Source: Alphaproteobacteria bacterium
GTDB taxonomy: Bacteria > Pseudomonadota > Alphaproteobacteria > Rhodobacterales > Rhodobacteraceae
Length of the DNA stretch: 62,970 nucleotides
NCBI GenBank assembly: GCA_030431485.1
Contig: JAUIIR010000015.1
Span: 1 to 62,970, forward strand
Reading direction: 5' to 3'
Shown: piece after piece, positions 36,490 through 45,976 of the stretch
Layout of the letters: the number at the start of each line of letters is the position of its first letter
Numbering within the stretch: position 1 is the first letter of the stretch
Notes under the pieces: model-generated
Told to the model about the DNA's origin: nothing
The model's database searches: none
The model's input: only the letters and a program-made list of their open reading frames with translations
Position numbers and translations under genes: made by a program

Positions 36490-36705
36490 AGGAACAGCAA
36501 ACGAGGCGCACAGACCTCGACGCGGTATCCAGACAATAAAAAAACGCAGGTTTCATACAGGCACCCGCTTTCATCAAACACAGAGATCCGGCGCGCGGGC
36601 GAGCAGACATCCCCCCAGGTGGCGCGCGCAGTCGGACTTCCCGGAGACGGGACTCGGACGGCGGGTTGATCAGTGGCAGCAGATCAACCCGCCGTTTCCG
36701 TTTCC
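36490..36705 (+). ncRNA. UpsM-like leader sRNA of the dcw cluster
   Basis: In Rhodobacter sphaeroides an abundant sRNA of about 200 nt, UpsM, is made from the mraZ 5' leader and ends at a Rho-independent terminator. Here a leader of similar length ends in a very strong hairpin just before mraZ. The 3' end is well supported by the hairpin; the 5' end is only estimated from the R. sphaeroides length. No sequence similarity could be checked. Confidence 0.5.
36658..36705 (+). terminator. Terminator hairpin in the mraZ leader
   Basis: ACGGCGGGTTGATC (36658-36671) pairs perfectly with GATCAACCCGCCGT (36682-36695), a 14-bp stem with a 10-base loop, followed by TTCCGTTTCC. It lies 34 bases before the mraZ start, so most transcripts should stop here unless read-through occurs. 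Confidence 0.85.
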
Positions 36706-36738
36706 AGGGATCAAGGCAGTGAAAGGACCGTTAGGGCA

Positions 36739-37248
36739 GTGACCCGCAAGCTGAGGTTCAGAGGTGAAAGCCATCACAAGGTTGATGGCAAGGGCAGGGT
36801 GTCTATCCCAGCCTCGTTTCGCCGTGTCCTCGAAGCAGGTGATCCAAGCTTTACCGAGGGACTGAACCCGGAACTGGTCATTGTCTACGGCGACAAGCGT
36901 CGGAAATACCTTGAATGTTATACGGTCGCGGCCATCGAAGAGGTGGACGAGAAGATCGAGGCGCTCCCGCGTGGATCGGTTGAGCGCAAGATGCTGCAGC
37001 GTCTCTTCAACGGGCAATCCCATGCGACAAGCGTTGATGAAACGGGGCGGCTGGTCCTGCCCGCCAAGCTGCGCGAGAAGATTGGGCTGAGTTCCGAGGC
37101 GTTCTTTATCGGCGCAGGTGATACGTTCCAGATTTGGGAGCCTGGAACCTTTGAAGCCGAGGAGCAGGCCGCGACCGACGAGTGGCTGGATGAGCTGCCC
37201 GACGATGTCGATCCGCTCATCTTCCTGGATCAGCAACCGGGGGGCTGA
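36739..37248 (+). CDS. mraZ: MraZ, transcriptional regulator of the dcw cluster
   Basis: A 169-residue protein with two SpoVT/AbrB-like half-domains: RFRGESHHKVDGKGRVSIPA near the N-terminus and SVDETGRLVLPAKLREKIGL near residue 95. These are the paired DXXXR motifs of MraZ. It forms ring-shaped oligomers on the nucleoid and represses its own operon in E. coli. I choose the GTG at 36739 (VTRKLRFRGES, read as Met), since the frame extension to 36673 begins inside the terminator loop. The candidate TGGG boxes upstream would be its targets. Confidence 0.92.
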   Translation: MTRKLRFRGESHHKVDGKGRVSIPASFRRVLEAGDPSFTEGLNPELVIVYGDKRRKYLECYTVAAIEEVDEKIEALPRGSVERKMLQRLFNGQSHATSVDETGRLVLPAKLREKIGLSSEAFFIGAGDTFQIWEPGTFEAEEQAATDEWLDELPDDVDPLIFLDQQPGG

Positions 37249-37254
37249 TCGGAG

Positions 37255-38247
37255 ATGTCTGCTGCCGCTGCCACCCCCTCGACCGATCCGCACATTCCCG
37301 TTCTGCTCGCACCGCTTCTGCGGGCGGTGGCGCCGGTCAGTGGCGTTTGGGTGGATGGCACTTTTGGCGCTGGCGGTTATGCGCGAGGGTTAATCGAAGC
37401 CGGGGCAGATAAGGTCATTGGGATTGACCGCGATCCGCTGGCGCACGAGATGGCGGCGCGCTGGGTGCCCGATTTCGACGGGCGTATCGAACTGCATCGC
37501 GCGAACTTTGCCGAGATGGATCAGATCGCATCAGATGTGGATGGCGTAGTTCTGGATCTGGGTGTGTCATCCATGCAGCTCGATCAGGCCGAGCGTGGCT
37601 TTTCCTTTATGAAGGATGGCCCTCTGGATATGCGGATGGGTCAGGATGGGCCCTCAGCCGCTGATATCGTGAACGAGGCGGCCGAGGTCGATCTTGCTGA
37701 CATCCTGTACACCTATGGCGAAGAGCGCGCCTCGCGCCGGATCGCCAAGGCGATTGTCGCGGCGCGACGGATCAATCCGATCAGTCGCACGCTGGAATTA
37801 GCCGGCATTATAGAAACCTGTCTGCCACGTCCGAAGCCCGGGCAATCGCACCCGGCCACCCGCAGTTTTCAGGCGTTGCGGATCGCCGTGAATGACGAAT
37901 ACGGCGCGCTGATGAAGGGGTTGATGGCGGCGGAACGCGCGCTGAAGCCCGGCGGATTACTGGCGGTTGTGAGCTTTCACTCGGTCGAGGACAGGATGGT
38001 AAAGCGGTTCGTGCAGGCGCGCGGTGGCAAGACCGGACGCGCCAACCGATATGCGCCTGAAATCGAGGCAGATACGCCTGCCTTCGAGATTGTGACCCGC
38101 AAGGCGGTGGGGCCGGATGACGACGAGTTGGCGGCCAACCCCCGGTCGCGATCTGCAAAGCTGCGCGTGGCGCGGCGCACGGATGCGCCCGCGGGCGAAA
38201 TTGACGCCGGGCAGATTGCCTTGCCCTTGTTGAAGGAGGACCGGTGA
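37255..38247 (+). CDS. rsmH: 16S rRNA (cytosine(1402)-N4)-methyltransferase
   Basis: A 330-residue SAM-dependent enzyme that methylates N4 of C1402 in 16S rRNA. The SAM site is [14 protein letters not shown]. The following HRANFAEMD and [20 protein letters not shown] are highly conserved in RsmH, as is [13 protein letters not shown] near the end. The insertion domain between them is present and length is normal. It lies six bases after the mraZ stop and overlaps the ftsL start region. Confidence 0.96.
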   Translation: MSAAAATPSTDPHIPVLLAPLLRAVAPVSGVWVDGTFGAGGYARGLIEAGADKVIGIDRDPLAHEMAARWVPDFDGRIELHRANFAEMDQIASDVDGVVLDLGVSSMQLDQAERGFSFMKDGPLDMRMGQDGPSAADIVNEAAEVDLADILYTYGEERASRRIAKAIVAARRINPISRTLELAGIIETCLPRPKPGQSHPATRSFQALRIAVNDEYGALMKGLMAAERALKPGGLLAVVSFHSVEDRMVKRFVQARGGKTGRANRYAPEIEADTPAFEIVTRKAVGPDDDELAANPRSRSAKLRVARRTDAPAGEIDAGQIALPLLKEDR

Positions 38248-38600
38248 TGCGTTCCCTGCTTTATGTGCTGACCTTCCTGACAATGATCGGTGCAGCGTTC
38301 TGGGCCTACCATGAAAACTACAAGACACAGGCCGCGTTGGGCGATGCGCAGGCGGTGCGGGCCGAGATCGCGGAGGCGCGGGCGCGTCTGGCAGTATTGC
38401 GCGCGGAATGGGCGTATCTGAACCGTCCCGACCGGTTGCGGGATCTTGCGGAAGTAAACTTTGAGCGGCTGGGGTTGATGCCGCTGGAGCCGGATCAGTT
38501 TGGTCGGGTGGATCAGGTTGCCTATCCGCAGCCGCCGGAATTGCCGATCACGGATCCGATTGAGATTTCAAGCGCAGGCGCGCAGGAGCAAGAGCCATGA
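38247..38600 (+). CDS. ftsL: Cell division protein FtsL
   Basis: A 117-residue bitopic protein: a short N-terminus, a membrane helix (about 2-20, SLLYVLTFLTMIGAAFWAY) and a periplasmic coiled coil (AEIAEARARLAVLRAEWAYL) with the conserved NRPDRLRDLAE. It bridges FtsQ/FtsB to the FtsW-FtsI synthase. AAGGAGG lies seven bases before the ATG at 38247; a GTG just before it is in frame. The position between rsmH and ftsI is diagnostic, since FtsL sequence is poorly conserved. Confidence 0.9.
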   Translation: MRSLLYVLTFLTMIGAAFWAYHENYKTQAALGDAQAVRAEIAEARARLAVLRAEWAYLNRPDRLRDLAEVNFERLGLMPLEPDQFGRVDQVAYPQPPELPITDPIEISSAGAQEQEP

Positions 38601-40384
38601 TCCGCACGCCCTTGCGCCCTCTGGCGCGCATTCTGGATGCCCGGCGAAAGGGGGAAAACCCCGATGCCATCGAGCGTGAGAACCTGCGAATCCGTCATGA
38701 ACAGATGCGCGACAAGGCGCGGTCACGAGCCGAAGGCCGGCTGCTGGTGATGGCGGTGATGTTCTTTTGCGCTTTCGGTGTTGTCGGCGCGCGCATGGGC
38801 ACTCTTGCCGCGTCCGAGCCCGAAGAGCCGCGCGCACAGTCAACCGGTGCGTCGATCATTGCCAGCCGGGCCGATATCGTTGACCGCAAAGGGCGCATTC
38901 TGGCGACCAATATGGAGACCTTCTCGCTTTATGCGCATCCCCAGCAGATGATTGATCCGATCCGGACTGCTGCGGAATTGGTCAAGATTTTCCCTGAGCT
39001 TAGCGAAGAACGTTTGCGCAAAGATTTCACAGGTAAGCGTAAGTTCCTGTGGGTGCGTAAGAAACTGAGCCCCGAGCAAAAGCAAAGGGTGCATGACATC
39101 GGTGAGCCGGGGCTTTTGTTCGGGCCACGTGAAATGCGGCTATATCCAAATGGCGCATTGGCATCGCATGTGTTGGGTGGTGCAAGCTTTGGCCGGGAAG
39201 GTGTTCATTCCGCAGAAGTTATTGGCACTGCGGGTATTGAGAAATTCTTTGACGAAGAGTTGCGGGACCCGGCGCGCGAAGGCGCGCCGTTGGAGCTGTC
39301 TTTGGATCTGACCATTCAGGCGGCGACCGAGCGAGTGCTTCTGGGCGGCATGAAGCTGATGAACGCCAAAGGCGCGGCAAGTGTTCTTATGGACATCTAT
39401 ACGGGCGAGGTGATCGCAATTGCATCTTTGCCGGACTTTGATCCAAACGACCGTCCGCGACCGTTGACGCAGGGCGAAGCCGCTGACAGCCCGCTGTTCA
39501 ACCGGGCGGTTCAGGGAGTGTATGAGCTTGGCTCAACCTTCAAGATCTTTGCATCTGCCCAGGCGCTTGAGCTTGGGTTGGTGAACCCCGACACCGTAAT
39601 CGACACCTCAGGTCCGATGAAGGTTGGCGGGTTCAAGATCGGTGAATTCAACAACAAGAATTACGGGCCTTTGTCGGTCTCGGATATCATCGTCAAAAGC
39701 TCGAACCGGGGCACCGGTCGGATGGCGCTTTCGATCGGGGCGACGCGGCAGCAGGAATTCTTGAAAGCGCTGGGCTTTTTCGAGCCGACTCCTCTGGAGA
39801 TTGTAGAGGCGGCGGGTGGCAAGCCATTGCTGCCGCAGCGCTGGACCGATCTGTCCAGCGTGACGATTTCTTACGGACATGGGCTGTCCTCCAGCCCTCT
39901 GCATCTGGCAGCAGGCTACGCGGCGATTGCCAATGGGGGCTTTAAGGTAGAGCCAACCTTGCTAAAGCAGGATGGGCCCAAGCTGGGGCCACGGCTGATG
40001 TCCGAGAGAACTGCGCGCCAGTCGGTTGATATGCTGCGCAAGGTTGTGACCAAAGGCACCGCGAGTTTTGGCGAAGTGCCGGGCTATTCGGTCGGCGGCA
40101 AGACGGGTACAGCGGATAAACCCAAACCGCGCGGTGGCGGCTACTACAATGACAAGGTGATCAATACGTTCGCTTCGATCTTTCCAACGAACGATCCGAA
40201 GTACGTGTTGATTGTGACGCTGGACGAGCCGGTTGAGACCAGCGGGACAAAACCGCGCCGCACCGCTGGTTGGACCGCTGTGCCGGTGGCGGCCGAAATG
40301 ATCCGTCGCGTCGCGCCGCTTCTGGGCTTGCGCCCGGAGGTCGAAACACGGCATTTGACGGGCATCATCAACACCTCGAACTAA
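38597..40384 (+). CDS. ftsI: Peptidoglycan D,D-transpeptidase FtsI (PBP3)
   Basis: A 595-residue class B penicillin-binding protein of the divisome. One membrane helix lies near 50-70 (RLLVMAVMFFCAFGVVGAR), then a pedestal domain and the transpeptidase domain with nucleophile S313 in ELGSTFKIF, the SSN triad in VKSSNRG and KTGTADKP. It cross-links septal peptidoglycan with FtsW as its glycosyltransferase partner. The start overlaps the ftsL stop as ATGA. Confidence 0.96.
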   Translation: MIRTPLRPLARILDARRKGENPDAIERENLRIRHEQMRDKARSRAEGRLLVMAVMFFCAFGVVGARMGTLAASEPEEPRAQSTGASIIASRADIVDRKGRILATNMETFSLYAHPQQMIDPIRTAAELVKIFPELSEERLRKDFTGKRKFLWVRKKLSPEQKQRVHDIGEPGLLFGPREMRLYPNGALASHVLGGASFGREGVHSAEVIGTAGIEKFFDEELRDPAREGAPLELSLDLTIQAATERVLLGGMKLMNAKGAASVLMDIYTGEVIAIASLPDFDPNDRPRPLTQGEAADSPLFNRAVQGVYELGSTFKIFASAQALELGLVNPDTVIDTSGPMKVGGFKIGEFNNKNYGPLSVSDIIVKSSNRGTGRMALSIGATRQQEFLKALGFFEPTPLEIVEAAGGKPLLPQRWTDLSSVTISYGHGLSSSPLHLAAGYAAIANGGFKVEPTLLKQDGPKLGPRLMSERTARQSVDMLRKVVTKGTASFGEVPGYSVGGKTGTADKPKPRGGGYYNDKVINTFASIFPTNDPKYVLIVTLDEPVETSGTKPRRTAGWTAVPVAAEMIRRVAPLLGLRPEVETRHLTGIINTSN

Positions 40385-40429
40385 GGGCCGCTGGCCCTCT
40401 GGTGGGGCAATAAACACGAGGGGGTCGTC

Positions 40430-41914
40430 ATGGCAGCAGGGGGCAAAAGCCTGAGCGCGCTGGGACTGACGGCGCGCGGCGGCGCAGATGCGATTGTCAC
40501 AGGGCTGGCGGTGGACAGCCGCGATGTCAAAGAAGGCTATCTGTTCGCGGCGCTGCCAGGCACGCGGATGCACGGTGGAGAATTTATCCAATACGCGCTT
40601 CGTATGGGGGCCGCCGCCATCCTTACGGATATGGAAGGGGCCGAGATTGCGAAGGAAGAGCTGGCCGGATCGACCGCCGCTCTGGTGATCGCGGCAGACC
40701 CGCGTCAGACGCTTGCCTTTTGCGCCGCACTTTGGTTCGAAAATCAGCCGGATACGATGGTGGCGGTGACCGGCACCAATGGCAAAACCAGCGTTGCCAC
40801 CTTTGTTCGCAGGATTTGGCAATTGCTCGGGATACCTGCGGTGAACCTTGGCACGACAGGTGTCGAGGGCGACTGGCAGGCACCGCTCATGCACACCACG
40901 CCAGAGCCGATCACACTGCACCGTGCATTGGCGGGTGCCGCAGACGCCGGGATCGAGCACGCGGCAATGGAAGCCTCTTCGCATGGGCTGGCGCAACGGC
41001 GATTGGATGGCGTCAATCTCCGTGCGGCGGGGTTCACCAACTTCACGCAGGACCATCTGGACTATCATGAGAGTTTTGAGGCGTATTTCGACGCCAAAGC
41101 GGGTCTTTTTGCCCGCGTACTCCCAGAAGACGGGATCGCGGTGATCAACATCGACGATGCGCGCGGGATCGACATGCTTGCTATTGCACGTGCGCGCGGT
41201 CAGGAGATCATGACCGTCGGGCGCGATAGCGGCGCCGATATGGCTTTGCTGGCGCAGCGGTTTGACGCTACCGGGCAGGACGTGCGGATCAAGTTCGGTG
41301 GCGAGACTTTTCAAACGCGTTTGAACCTTATCGGCGGATTTCAGGCAGAAAACGTCATGATCGCTGCTGGCTTGGTGATTGCCAGCGGGGCGGCTCCGGA
41401 CCGGGTGTTCGCCGTTCTGCCTGAACTGGAAACCGTTCGTGGTCGGATGCAACTGGCCGCGACGCGCGGCAACGGGGCTGCTGTTTACGTGGATTATGCC
41501 CACACACCGGATGCGGTGGCGACAGCCTGTCAGGCCATCCGCCCGCATGTCATGGGGCGGCTCGTGGCCATCATTGGCGCGGGCGGCGATCGTGATCCTG
41601 GTAAGCGGCCCTTGATGGGCGCAGCGGCGGCGGAATTTGCGGATCAGGTGATCGTCACCGACGACAACCCGCGCAGCGAAGACCCCGCGGTGATCCGGGC
41701 GGCTGTGCTGGAAGGTGCACCGGAAGCGGTTGAGGTAGGTGATCGGGCCGAGGCCATTCTGCGCGGTGTAGATGCGGTGGGTCCGGGTGATGCGCTGCTG
41801 ATCTGTGGTAAAGGTCATGAGACCGGTCAGATTGTAGGGGATACGGTCTATCCCTTCGACGATGCGGAACAGGCGAGCGTCGCTGTGGCGGCTTTGGACG
41901 GGAAACTGGCATGA
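40430..41914 (+). CDS. murE: UDP-N-acetylmuramoyl-tripeptide synthetase, meso-diaminopimelate-adding
   Basis: A 494-residue Mur ligase that adds the third amino acid to UDP-MurNAc-L-Ala-D-Glu. ATP is bound at VTGTNGKTSVATFV. The motif DNPRSEDPAVIRAAVLEG near residue 410 is the DNPR signature of meso-diaminopimelate-specific MurE, and GKGHETGQIV closes the C-terminal domain. The start follows a 46-bp gap after ftsI. The stop overlaps murF by four bases. Confidence 0.96.
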   Translation: MAAGGKSLSALGLTARGGADAIVTGLAVDSRDVKEGYLFAALPGTRMHGGEFIQYALRMGAAAILTDMEGAEIAKEELAGSTAALVIAADPRQTLAFCAALWFENQPDTMVAVTGTNGKTSVATFVRRIWQLLGIPAVNLGTTGVEGDWQAPLMHTTPEPITLHRALAGAADAGIEHAAMEASSHGLAQRRLDGVNLRAAGFTNFTQDHLDYHESFEAYFDAKAGLFARVLPEDGIAVINIDDARGIDMLAIARARGQEIMTVGRDSGADMALLAQRFDATGQDVRIKFGGETFQTRLNLIGGFQAENVMIAAGLVIASGAAPDRVFAVLPELETVRGRMQLAATRGNGAAVYVDYAHTPDAVATACQAIRPHVMGRLVAIIGAGGDRDPGKRPLMGAAAAEFADQVIVTDDNPRSEDPAVIRAAVLEGAPEAVEVGDRAEAILRGVDAVGPGDALLICGKGHETGQIVGDTVYPFDDAEQASVAVAALDGKLA

Positions 41915-43353
41915 CGCTTTGGACAAGTGCAGAGGCGGCGGAGGCAACGGGCGGTCGGGTGACCGCCACATGGACTGCCACCGGTGTGTCGATCGATACG
42001 CGGACGCTGCAACCCGGTGATTTGTTCGTGGCACTGACTGCCGCGCGCGACGGCCATGACTTCGTAGCTCAGGCTTTGGATAAGGGGGCGGCCGCCGCTT
42101 TGGTGAGCCGCGTCCCTGATGGCCTTGCCGAGGACGCGTCGCTTTTGGTTGTGGACGATGTCCAAACCGGGCTTGAAGCTTTGGGAGTTGCCTCGCGCAA
42201 ACGGACCCAAGCCAAGGTGGTGGGCGTGACCGGGTCAGTGGGCAAAACCTCGACCAAGGAGATGCTGCGGACGGTTCTGGGTGCGCATGGCGCGGTGCAT
42301 GCTGCTCAGGCCAGTTACAACAACCATTGGGGTGTGCCGCTGACGCTGGCGCGGATGCCGCGCGACACCGAATTCGCGGTGATCGAGATCGGCATGAACC
42401 ATCCCGACGAGATTGCGCCGCTGAGCCGCATGGCGCGGCCGCATGTTGCCGTTGTGACAATCGTTGCCCCTGCGCATCTTGAGGCGTTCGAGAGCATCGA
42501 CGGAATTGCGCATGAGAAGGCGTCGATCTTTGACGGGCTTGAGCCGGGGGGGGTGGCGATCTGGAACGGCGATCTGCCGACAAGCGGTATCTTGCAGGCG
42601 CGGGCCTCTCAGATGGCTGACCTGAGCGTATCCTTTGGCGAAGGCGATGGGTGCGACATGCGGGTGATCTCGGTTCGGGAACAGGAGGGCTGCAGCGTCG
42701 CGCAGGCGACGTTCACAGGCGGCGAGATGCTTTACAAGATCGACGCTCCGGGGCGTCATTTCGCCATCAATGGTGCCGCCGTGCTGGCTGTATGCGAGGT
42801 TCTGGGGCTGGACCGGGCGCTGTCTCTGGCGGCTATGGGACGCTGGCATCCGGGGGCTGGGCGCGGCGCGCATGTCACGATTTCGCTGGATGCGGCCGAC
42901 CCGTCTGCCACGCTGGCGCTGTTTGACGATGCCTACAACGCCAATCCGGCGTCTGTGGCGGCGTCGCTGGCGGTTCTGGCGGCTGCTCCGGTGCAGCACG
43001 ATGTCGGGCGTGTCAGCAAGGGGCGGCGGATCGCAGTGCTGGGCGACATGAAAGAGCTGGGACCGACAGGGCCAGACCTCCACGCTGCGCTGGCGGATCT
43101 GGACGCCACAAAGGCGCTCGACAAGGTGCATTGCGTCGGTCCGCTGATGCGGCATCTTTACGACGCTTTATCCGAAACCCAGCGCGGCATTTGGTTTGAG
43201 AGCTCGGACGATATGGCTGCTCAGTTGCCACGCCATCTTGATGCCGGGGATGTTGTGATGGTCAAGGGGTCGCTGTCCATGCGGCTGGCGCGTGTGGTTG
43301 ACGCCATCCGGAATATGGGCCAAGGCAGCGCCCTCGACGAGGCGGAAGGATAA
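41911..43353 (+). CDS. murF: UDP-N-acetylmuramoyl-tripeptide-D-alanyl-D-alanine ligase
   Basis: A 480-residue Mur ligase that adds D-Ala-D-Ala to the UDP-MurNAc-tripeptide, the last cytoplasmic step of the pentapeptide. ATP binding is at [14 protein letters not shown], followed by [20 protein letters not shown] and [15 protein letters not shown], both typical of MurF. The four-base overlap with murE indicates coupled translation. Confidence 0.96.
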   Translation: MTLWTSAEAAEATGGRVTATWTATGVSIDTRTLQPGDLFVALTAARDGHDFVAQALDKGAAAALVSRVPDGLAEDASLLVVDDVQTGLEALGVASRKRTQAKVVGVTGSVGKTSTKEMLRTVLGAHGAVHAAQASYNNHWGVPLTLARMPRDTEFAVIEIGMNHPDEIAPLSRMARPHVAVVTIVAPAHLEAFESIDGIAHEKASIFDGLEPGGVAIWNGDLPTSGILQARASQMADLSVSFGEGDGCDMRVISVREQEGCSVAQATFTGGEMLYKIDAPGRHFAINGAAVLAVCEVLGLDRALSLAAMGRWHPGAGRGAHVTISLDAADPSATLALFDDAYNANPASVAASLAVLAAAPVQHDVGRVSKGRRIAVLGDMKELGPTGPDLHAALADLDATKALDKVHCVGPLMRHLYDALSETQRGIWFESSDDMAAQLPRHLDAGDVVMVKGSLSMRLARVVDAIRNMGQGSALDEAEG

Positions 43354-43360
43354 AAGGTTC

Positions 43361-44443
43361 ATGTTATACTGGTTGACCGCGCTGTCGGACGGGGGCGATT
43401 TCTTCAACCTCTTTCGCTACATCACATTTCGGGCCGGAGGCGCGTTTCTGACAGCGCTTATCTTTGGTTTTCTTTTCGGCAAACCGCTGATCAACGTACT
43501 GCGCAAGCGGCAGGGCAAGGGTCAGCCAATCCGCAGCGACGGACCAGAGGGGCATTTCACCAAGGCTGGAACGCCAACAATGGGCGGGCTGCTGATCGTG
43601 GGCGCGCTTTTGACCTCGACGCTGCTCTGGGCGCGTCTCGACAACCCGTTCGTCTGGATGGTGCTGTTTGTCACAATGAGCTTTGCGCTGATCGGGTTTG
43701 CCGATGACTATGCAAAGGTGAAAAAACAGAACACGGCGGGTGTGTCTGGTAAGTTGCGGCTTTTGCTGGGCTTTCTGATTGCAGCGATTGCCGGTTACTG
43801 GGCTGCCCAGTTCCATCCGGATGAGCTGACCAACCAGCTGGCCTTCCCGGTGTTCAAGGACACGCTGCTGAACCTGGGCTATCTCTTTGTGCCTTTTGCG
43901 GTGATCGTGATCGTCGGCGCGGCGAACGCTGTGAACCTGACGGACGGTCTCGACGGTCTGGCCATCATGCCGGTGATGATCGCGGCGGGAACCCTGGGCG
44001 TGATCGCTTATGCGGTGGGTCGGGTCGACTTTACCGAGTACCTTGACGTGCATTACGTGCCTGGGACCGGCGAGATATTGATCTTTACTGCAAGTCTATT
44101 CGGCGGCGGTTTGGGCTTTCTGTGGTACAATGCGCCACCGGCGGCGGTGTTCATGGGGGATACCGGGTCTTTGGCGCTGGGCGGCGCTTTGGGCGCGATT
44201 GCGGTGGCGACAAAGCACGAGATCGTGTTGGCCATTGTTGGCGGGCTCTTCGTGGTCGAGGCGCTGTCGGTGATCATTCAGGTGCTGTATTTCAAGCGCA
44301 CGGGAAAACGCGTGTTTCTGATGGCGCCCATTCATCATCACTATGAGAAAAAGGGCTGGGCCGAACCGCAGATCGTGATACGCTTCTGGATCATCTCGCT
44401 TATTCTTGCACTCATCGGACTGGCGACGCTCAAGGTGCGCTAG
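43361..44443 (+). CDS. mraY: Phospho-N-acetylmuramoyl-pentapeptide-transferase
   Basis: A 360-residue membrane enzyme with ten helices that moves phospho-MurNAc-pentapeptide from UDP to undecaprenyl phosphate, forming lipid I. Conserved cytoplasmic Asp motifs are [21 protein letters not shown] and [12 protein letters not shown], and [15 protein letters not shown] is the HHH motif. The ATG at 43361 fits the family start MLYWLTAL. It is the last dcw gene here; murD, expected next, is absent from the window. Confidence 0.97.
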   Translation: MLYWLTALSDGGDFFNLFRYITFRAGGAFLTALIFGFLFGKPLINVLRKRQGKGQPIRSDGPEGHFTKAGTPTMGGLLIVGALLTSTLLWARLDNPFVWMVLFVTMSFALIGFADDYAKVKKQNTAGVSGKLRLLLGFLIAAIAGYWAAQFHPDELTNQLAFPVFKDTLLNLGYLFVPFAVIVIVGAANAVNLTDGLDGLAIMPVMIAAGTLGVIAYAVGRVDFTEYLDVHYVPGTGEILIFTASLFGGGLGFLWYNAPPAAVFMGDTGSLALGGALGAIAVATKHEIVLAIVGGLFVVEALSVIIQVLYFKRTGKRVFLMAPIHHHYEKKGWAEPQIVIRFWIISLILALIGLATLKVR

Positions 44444-44645
44444 CGCGTTCAATCCCTGATGTGGCTTCCGGTTTTCTGGTGACTGGGGCGCAACGGAAGT
44501 GCGCGCTGGCGCTCTTGCGCTATCGCCTGCGGCGACGTCCTTGAACCTGTTTTGGCGTGACGCCCATTACCTGCGCGGCACCTGTTGCAGCGGCGCGTTT
44601 GCATATTTTTGAAAAGAAGAAGTGTTGACTCGCTTTTCGTCCAAC

Positions 44646-44663
44646 TGTCAACTAAAGTTGACA
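44646..44663. promoter_or_regulatory. PpsR/CrtJ-type operator upstream of the BciB-like gene
   Basis: TGTCAACTAAAGTTGACA is a perfect palindrome that matches the PpsR/CrtJ consensus TGTC-N10-GACA. It overlaps the -10 position of a possible promoter whose -35 is TTGACT (44625-44630, spacing 17), and it ends 23 bases before the start codon. PpsR represses bacteriochlorophyll and carotenoid genes under oxygen or light. Confidence 0.75.
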
Positions 44664-44686
44664 TATTGCTGCTTGGAGAGTCTGAC

Positions 44687-45907
44687 ATGGATGGTGGTCG
44701 CATTGGTCTGACGGTGCCCGAAATTGGCGGCGCTCCGAGAGCCGGGCTATGTACTGATTGCGGCGTGTCACGGATGGGCGATGGCCGTGGCTGCGGCAAG
44801 GCCTGCCAGTTTATTCAGCCGGACTACGAGAGCCTTGAGCAATCTGTGCATGGGCGGGTTGCTGGAGAGGGAGACGAAGCGTTTTTCGGTGTGGCGCAGG
44901 CGATGTATCGGGCGCGGTTGGAACCTGCGGCGGAGGGTGCGCAATGGACCGGTTTGACCACGGGATTGGCCGCAGAGTTGCTGCGCGCCGGTGCAGTGGA
45001 TGCGGTTCTGGCGACAGCGCAGGATCCGCTGGACCGCTGGAAGCCGCTGCCGGTGATCGTGACCGAGGCGGAGCAGATGGCGCAGTGTCGGGGCATGCGG
45101 ATGGGCTACGGACCGCTTCTGGCTTTGCTTGAGCCTGCGCGGGAGGCGGGGCATCGGCGGATCGCGGTTGTGGGGGTGCCCTGTCAGGTCTATGCGATGC
45201 GGGCGCTGGAGGCGGAGCTGGGGTTCGACGAAATCACGGTGATTGGCACGCCCTGTTCGGACAACACCACAACCGAGAATTTCCATGCCTTTCTGGCGCG
45301 ATTGGACGACAAGCCCGAGACCGTGTCGTATCTGGAGTTTCGGGCAGACTACCGGGTTGAGTTGCGGTTCGATGACGGGCGCAAGCCGCGGTTTGTACCG
45401 TTCCTGAAGTTGCCCCTGTCGGACCTGCCGGCGGATTTCTTTCCGATGACCTGCAAGACCTGCGTCGACTATACCAACCGCCTCGCGGATATCACCGTGG
45501 GCTATATGGGCGGCGATGGCGACCAGTGGCTGATCGTGCGCAATGCACGCGGGGCGGCGGTGCTGGACCGTCTTGGCGACCGGGTGGTGCGGCGCGACCT
45601 CACCGACAAAGGTAAGCGCGAGGCTGCGGTCAAAGGCTTTATGGTCAACACCGAACGTGCGGCCGGCGGACTGCCTCTGCGGCGAATGCCGGACTGGGTT
45701 CGGCCCATCGTGGCATGGCTGCAACCACGCACCGGGCCGCGCGGGTTGGAGTTTGCTCGCGCGCGGGTGGAAATGAAAGCGATTGAGACCATTCTGCACC
45801 TCAGACGGGCGCATCCTGCCCGGATCAAAAATATGGTGCCGGCGCATGTCTGGCGTGTTGCCGCGCGCTATGGTCTGATGCCAACACGAGTCGAAAGGCG
45901 TGATTAA
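44687..45907 (+). CDS. bciB: BciB-like divinyl (proto)chlorophyllide 8-vinyl reductase / F420 hydrogenase beta-subunit family
   Basis: A 406-residue iron-sulfur flavoprotein-type enzyme. The N-terminal Cys cluster GLCTDCGVSRMGDGRGCGKA and later FPMTCKTCVDYTNRLADITV provide cluster ligands. The two FrhB domains (N-terminal about 65-140, C-terminal about 145-310) and VVGVPCQVYAMRAL are diagnostic of the F420-hydrogenase beta-subunit group. Within it BciB reduces the 8-vinyl group of chlorophyllides using ferredoxin. The perfect PpsR operator upstream supports the bacteriochlorophyll assignment. The ATG at 44687 has GGAG nine bases before it. Confidence 0.78.
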   Translation: MDGGRIGLTVPEIGGAPRAGLCTDCGVSRMGDGRGCGKACQFIQPDYESLEQSVHGRVAGEGDEAFFGVAQAMYRARLEPAAEGAQWTGLTTGLAAELLRAGAVDAVLATAQDPLDRWKPLPVIVTEAEQMAQCRGMRMGYGPLLALLEPAREAGHRRIAVVGVPCQVYAMRALEAELGFDEITVIGTPCSDNTTTENFHAFLARLDDKPETVSYLEFRADYRVELRFDDGRKPRFVPFLKLPLSDLPADFFPMTCKTCVDYTNRLADITVGYMGGDGDQWLIVRNARGAAVLDRLGDRVVRRDLTDKGKREAAVKGFMVNTERAAGGLPLRRMPDWVRPIVAWLQPRTGPRGLEFARARVEMKAIETILHLRRAHPARIKNMVPAHVWRVAARYGLMPTRVERRD

Positions 45908-45976
45908 GCCTACTGGCGAGATTGCGCGCCATATCAACGCGCGATAGGGAGGTGCGCAGATCAAGGAACACCGCCC

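Noticed and set aside
39962..42583. 873-codon minus-strand frame opposite ftsI, murE and murF
   Set aside because: It is antisense to three certain genes and its sequence is Arg/His/Pro-rich low-complexity translation.
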